DNA of 64,000 nucleotides, taken from contig NZ_LMPT01000019.1 of assembly GCF_001424425.1 (NCBI RefSeq), positions 204,508-268,507 of the forward strand, read 5' to 3'. The translations under genes were made by a program, and so were the position numbers. The notes under the pieces were generated by a model, which was not told the DNA's origin, made no database searches, and was given only the letters and a program-made list of their open reading frames with translations. Source of the stretch: Acidovorax sp. Leaf191 (GTDB lineage: Bacteria > Pseudomonadota > Gammaproteobacteria > Burkholderiales > Burkholderiaceae_C). Of this stretch, positions 60,545 to 64,000 are shown one piece after another; position 1 is the first letter of the stretch; the number at the start of each line of letters is the position of its first letter.

Positions 60545-61348
60545 ATGCATGAATTGGCGTTTGTTTTTGCGGGCTTTGCGGTGGGGCTGATCGTCGGCCT
60601 GACCGGTGTGGGCGGTGGCTCGCTGATGACGCCTGTGCTGATCTTTTTCTTCGGCGTGAAGCCGCATTTGGCCATCGGCACCGACCTGTTGTTCGCGGCC
60701 TTCACCAAGATGGGCGGCACGGTCAGCATGGCGCGCCAGCGCCTGGTGCCCTGGCGCGTGGTGGGCCAGCTGTGCGCGGGCAGCATCCCGGCCGCGCTGC
60801 TGTCGCTGTGGGCGCTGCAGATCCTGGGTCCCGCCAGCGGCACGGCGCAGCGCGTCATGACCACGACACTGGGCTTTGCGCTGCTGCTGACGGCGGCGGC
60901 CACGCTGTACAAGGTGGTGGCCTTCTCGCGCGAACGCCAGGCGGCCGACCATGCCAAGCGCGTGGCCGGTGCCGAGCATGCCACGCGCCCCCGCCACTGG
61001 GCCCTGCCCGTGCTGCTGGGCGCCGTGATCGGCACCATGGTCACCTTCACGTCCGTGGGCGCAGGCGCCATCGGCGTCACGGTGCTGCTGCTGGTCTACC
61101 CGCTGCTGCCCCTGCCACGCGTGATCGGTGCCGACATCGCCTACGCGGTGCCATTGACCCTGGTGGCAGGCCTGGGCCATGCCACGCTGGGCTCGGTGGA
61201 CTGGCCTTTGCTTGCACAATTGCTGGCTGGCTCGTTGCCGGGCATCTGGCTGGGCTCGCGCCTGGTCACCCGCACGCCTGAACGCCTGATCCGCTCCGCG
61301 CTGTCCCTCCTGCTGGCCTGGGCAGGCGCCAAATTAATAATGATCTGA
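60545..61348 (+). CDS. TSUP-family (TauE/SafE) permease
   Basis: A 267-residue membrane protein of the TSUP family. It has the repeated motif GLTGVGGGSLMTPVLIFFFG in the N-terminal half and VTFTSVGAGAIGVTVLLLV in the second half, with about eight hydrophobic segments. Such proteins are proposed to export or import sulfite, sulfoacetate, thiosulfate or other sulfur compounds. Its place directly before cysI suggests control of sulfite level or uptake of a sulfur oxyanion (inference). The 10-base gap to cysI indicates one operon. Confidence 0.85.
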   Translation: MHELAFVFAGFAVGLIVGLTGVGGGSLMTPVLIFFFGVKPHLAIGTDLLFAAFTKMGGTVSMARQRLVPWRVVGQLCAGSIPAALLSLWALQILGPASGTAQRVMTTTLGFALLLTAAATLYKVVAFSRERQAADHAKRVAGAEHATRPRHWALPVLLGAVIGTMVTFTSVGAGAIGVTVLLLVYPLLPLPRVIGADIAYAVPLTLVAGLGHATLGSVDWPLLAQLLAGSLPGIWLGSRLVTRTPERLIRSALSLLLAWAGAKLIMI

Positions 61349-61358
61349 TGGGTCCACG

Positions 61359-63146
61359 ATGTACCAATACACCCCTTTCGACAAGAAGTTCGTAGAGCAG
61401 CGCGCACACCAGTTCCGCGACCAGCTCAACCGCTGGCAGGCCGGCAAACTGGCCGAGGACGACTTCCGCCCCCTGCGCCTGCAAAACGGCTGGTACGTGC
61501 AGCGCTACGCCCCCATGCTGCGCGTGGCCGTGCCCTACGGCGAGATCGCAAGCCGCCAGCTGCGCGTGCTGGCCACCATCGCCCGCGAGTACGACGAGCC
61601 CGAAGCGGCCGTGTTCAAGGCCGCCATGGAAGGCCAGGGCCTGCTGGGCACCACCTTCCTGCCCAAGAACTGCGCCCACTTCACCACGCGCACCAACGTG
61701 CAGTTCAACTGGATCCCGCTGTCCAAGAGCGCTGACGTGATGGACCTGCTGGCCACCGTGGACATGCACGGCATCCAGACCAGCGGCAACTGCATCCGCA
61801 ACACCACCACCGACGCGCTGGCCGGCGTGGCCGTGGACGAGATCGTGGACCCGCGCCCCTACGCGGAAATCATCCGCCAGTGGACCACGCTGCACCCCGA
61901 GTTCGCGTTCCTGCCGCGCAAGTTCAAGATCGCCATCAGCGGCGCCAAGGACGACCGCGCCGCCACCGGCTGGCACGACGTGGGCCTGCACCTCATCAAG
62001 AACAATGCGGGCGAGATCGGCTTCAAGGTCTTCGTGGGCGGCGGCATGGGCCGCACGCCGGTGATCGGCACGGTGATCCGCGAGTTCCTGCCCTGGAACC
62101 AGATCATGAATTACATCGAGGCCATCGTGCGCGTGTACAACGAGCACGGCCGCCGCGACAACAAGTACAAGGCCCGCATCAAGATCCTGGTCAAGTCCGA
62201 AGGCCAGCAGTACATCGACGATGTGGAAGAAGAGTACCGCCAGATCGTGGAGATCGACGGCGGCCCGCACACCGTGCCGCAGGCCGAATTCGACCGCGTG
62301 GCGGCGTGCTTCGTGGCACCCCAACTGGCCGACATCGCCGACGTGGACCCCGCGGCGCTGCAGGCATCGCTCACGGCCCAGGCGGCCGAGCACGTGGCCT
62401 TCGGCCGCTGGCTGCAGCGCAACGTGCACGCGCACCAGAACCCGCAGCTGCGCGCCGTGACGCTGTCGTTCAAGCGCCCCGGCCAGTCGCCCGGCGACGC
62501 GACCAGCGAACAGCTGATCGCCGTGGCCGACCTGGTGGACAAATACTCCGCCGGCGAAGCCCGCGTGACGCACGACCAGAACGTGGTGCTGCCCTGGGTG
62601 CATGCCAGCCGCCTGTTCGACCTGTGGCAAGAGGCCAAGGCCCTGGGCCTGGCCAGCGCCAACGTGCAGCTGCTCACCGACATGATCGCCTGCCCCGGCG
62701 GCGACTTCTGCGCGCTGGCCAACGCCCGCTCGCTGCCCATCGCAGAGGCCATCACCCAGCGCTACCAGGACCTGGACGAGCTCGACGACATCGGCGAGAT
62801 CGACCTGCACATCAGCGGCTGCATCAACAGCTGCGGCCACCACCACAGCGGCCACATCGGCATCCTGGGCGTCGACAAGGACGGCAAGGAGTGGTACCAG
62901 GTCACGCTCGGCGGCTCGGACGGCTCGGACCTGTCGGGCGCCGCCGTGGCCGGCAAGGTGATCGGCCCGTCGTTCTCGGCCGCCGAGGTGCCGGACGTGA
63001 TCGAAGCCGTGCTGACCACCTACCGCAGCCTGCGCGAAAGCGGCGAGACCTTCCAGAACACCGTGCGCCGCGCCGGCCTCGACCCCTTCAAGGAAGCCGC
63101 CAAGACCGCCCGCCACCCCGCCAAGCAAGAGCTGGCCACCGCCTGA
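61359..63146 (+). CDS. cysI: Sulfite reductase (hemoprotein, CysI/NirA-type)
   Basis: A 595-residue siroheme/4Fe-4S reductase. It has two ferredoxin-like and two heme-binding repeats. The cluster/siroheme cysteines are C445-x5-C451 (ACPGGDFCALANARS) and C488-x3-C492 (HISGCINSCGHHHSG). Upstream it has KNCAHFTTRTNVQFNWIPL and IQTSGNCIRNTTTDALAG, the substrate-side segments. It reduces sulfite to sulfide with six electrons. No flavoprotein cysJ is found here, so the electron donor is probably ferredoxin or another protein. DUF934 and cysH follow. Confidence 0.93.
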   Translation: MYQYTPFDKKFVEQRAHQFRDQLNRWQAGKLAEDDFRPLRLQNGWYVQRYAPMLRVAVPYGEIASRQLRVLATIAREYDEPEAAVFKAAMEGQGLLGTTFLPKNCAHFTTRTNVQFNWIPLSKSADVMDLLATVDMHGIQTSGNCIRNTTTDALAGVAVDEIVDPRPYAEIIRQWTTLHPEFAFLPRKFKIAISGAKDDRAATGWHDVGLHLIKNNAGEIGFKVFVGGGMGRTPVIGTVIREFLPWNQIMNYIEAIVRVYNEHGRRDNKYKARIKILVKSEGQQYIDDVEEEYRQIVEIDGGPHTVPQAEFDRVAACFVAPQLADIADVDPAALQASLTAQAAEHVAFGRWLQRNVHAHQNPQLRAVTLSFKRPGQSPGDATSEQLIAVADLVDKYSAGEARVTHDQNVVLPWVHASRLFDLWQEAKALGLASANVQLLTDMIACPGGDFCALANARSLPIAEAITQRYQDLDELDDIGEIDLHISGCINSCGHHHSGHIGILGVDKDGKEWYQVTLGGSDGSDLSGAAVAGKVIGPSFSAAEVPDVIEAVLTTYRSLRESGETFQNTVRRAGLDPFKEAAKTARHPAKQELATA

Positions 63147-63175
63147 TCGCCAGCCGCCAAGCCCTGATAAGACCC

Positions 63176-63565
63176 ATGAAAATTCTTGCCTCCCAAGACC
63201 ACCAGCCGCCCGCAGAGGGCGATGCCCGCGCCGTGGCGCTGGCCAACGATGCCGACGCACTGGCGCTGCCGCTCGACGGCGTCGAGCGCGTGGACCTGCA
63301 TTTCCCCAACTTCACCGATGGCCGCGCGTTCAGCCAGGCCTTCCTGCTGCGCCGCCGCCGTGGCTTCAAAGGCGACATCCGCGCCACGGGCGACGTGCTG
63401 ATCGACCAGCTGGTGCAGATGCAGCGCACAGGCTTTTCGTCGGCCGTGCTGCGCGATGGCGTGGACCCGGCCGACGCACAGCGCCAGTTCGAGATGTTCC
63501 CCGGCTTCTACCAGGGCGACGCGGTGCACCCGCAGCCTATCTTTGCCGACAAGGCTGCCGCCTGA
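63176..63565 (+). CDS. DUF934 family protein, sulfite-reductase associated
   Basis: A 129-residue protein of the DUF934 family, which often lies next to cysI in beta- and gamma-proteobacteria. Conserved parts are VERVDLHFPNFTDGRAFSQA, LRRRRGFKGDIRATGDVLID and QLVQMQRTGFSSAVL, with a C-terminal FEMFPGFYQGD. Its biochemical role is not established; it is assumed to assist sulfite reduction. It lies 29 bases after cysI. Confidence 0.88.
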   Translation: MKILASQDHQPPAEGDARAVALANDADALALPLDGVERVDLHFPNFTDGRAFSQAFLLRRRRGFKGDIRATGDVLIDQLVQMQRTGFSSAVLRDGVDPADAQRQFEMFPGFYQGDAVHPQPIFADKAAA

Positions 63566-63609
63566 GCCAGGCCCGCAGCGCTGCTACGCACACCCACCAG
63601 CACTCCACC

Positions 63610-64000
63610 ATGAGCCAATTCGATCTCGCACGCGTCAATGCCGACCTGGGCCGCAACGCCGAAGGCCTCGTCGCCTGGGCCCTGGGCCTGGGCCAGAGCC
63701 CCATCGTCACCACCAACTTCCGCCCGTTCGAGGCGGTGATCCTGCACATGGTGTCCGCGGTGAACCCGGACGTGCCGGTGGTCTGGATGGACAACGGCTA
63801 CAACACCGAAGCCACCTACCGCTTTGCCGACGAGGTGACGAAGCAGCTGGGCCTGAACCTCAAGATCTACCTGCCGCTGCGCTCGCGCGCGCACCGCGAG
63901 GCCGTGGACGGACCGACGCCTGCGCTGGACGACCCACGCCACGCTGCGTTCACCGAAGAAGTGAAGCTTGAGCCCTTTGCCCGCGCCCTGCGCGAAACCG
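63610..64000 (+). CDS. cysH: Phosphoadenylyl/adenylyl-sulfate reductase CysH, N-terminal part
   Basis: The first 130 codons of a gene cut by the window end. The translation starts MSQFDLARVNADLGRNAEGL and has WALGLGQSPIVTTNFRPFEA, VILHMVSAVNPDVPVVWMDN and GYNTEATYRFADEV, which match the N-terminal PP-loop-type fold of CysH. The reading frame is open to position 64000. CysH reduces PAPS or APS to sulfite for CysI, so TSUP permease, cysI, DUF934 and cysH form an assimilation operon. Whether it uses APS or PAPS depends on residues beyond the window. Confidence 0.88.
   Translation, partial: MSQFDLARVNADLGRNAEGLVAWALGLGQSPIVTTNFRPFEAVILHMVSAVNPDVPVVWMDNGYNTEATYRFADEVTKQLGLNLKIYLPLRSRAHREAVDGPTPALDDPRHAAFTEEVKLEPFARALRET

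Noticed and set aside
1..64000. Mobile element, prophage or integron
   Set aside because: No transposase, integrase, phage structural gene or att-like duplication was recognised. Repeats are short and non-coding.

Overview
The window is GC-rich chromosomal DNA from a beta-proteobacterium, most likely a Comamonadaceae member close to Acidovorax. This rests on strong GC third-position bias, the gene families present (a GbpR/ChvE/GguAB sugar system, Bug-type binding proteins, a CysI-DUF934-CysH order), and two dispersed intergenic repeat families of the kind I associate with this family. No transposase, integrase, phage gene, CRISPR array, rRNA or tRNA was recognised. All gene assignments come from reading translated sequence and motifs; no database search was run.

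Layout. (1) 1-323: repeat-rich non-coding DNA. (2) 324-17928: a sugar and sugar-acid catabolic locus. A GbpR-type LysR regulator diverges from a long plus-strand series: aldehyde dehydrogenase, two complete sugar ABC importers (YtfQ-YtfR-YtfT-YjfF and ChvE-GguA-GguB, interleaved), an L-arabonate-type IlvD/Edd dehydratase, a DapA-family sugar-acid dehydratase, then DgoK, DgoA and DgoD. Together these encode the lower part of two oxidative pathways: L-arabonate to 2-oxoglutarate, and D-galactonate to pyruvate plus glyceraldehyde-3-phosphate. (3) 18029-23031: a roadblock-domain protein, then a two-gene plus-strand unit (MmcB-like nuclease and a nuclease/XPD-type helicase fusion) preceded by a LexA-like box. 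(4) 23218-27569: a tricarboxylate transporter TctBA and, divergently, the two-component system TctDE; a small lipoprotein gene follows.

(5) 28440-30962: an FMN-dependent monooxygenase and a CysB-type regulator. (6) 31271-36590: a cobalamin uptake operon (btuB, btuD, btuF, btuC) headed by a recognisable cobalamin riboswitch. (7) 36611-43071: a TonB-dependent receptor in one operon with an ABC-2 type exporter, divergent from a Fur-family regulator, with a Fur-box-like palindrome between them. (8) 43193-45802: SsuF-like molbindin, Bug-type binding protein and arylsulfatase. (9) 46154-48702: a short-chain dehydrogenase, a medium-chain oxidoreductase and a TetR regulator with two candidate operators.

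(10) 48910-57841: a large minus-strand sulfur operon or series of operons (sulfate-binding protein, SsuE, three SsuA-like binding proteins, SsuD, a VOC protein, SsuC, SsuB, SsuF). (11) 58015-60406: yggX and mnmC. (12) 60545-64000: a TSUP-family permease, sulfite reductase CysI, DUF934 and the start of cysH, cut by the window end. Blocks 5, 8, 10 and 12 form a sulfur-assimilation theme: uptake of sulfate, sulfonates and sulfate esters, desulfonation to sulfite, and reduction to sulfide, plausibly under the CysB encoded at about 30 kb. The most interesting less-described pieces are the SOS-like nuclease/helicase pair, the triple SsuA set with a VOC protein and twin SsuF proteins, the TonB receptor/ABC-2 exporter operon, and several structured intergenic elements.
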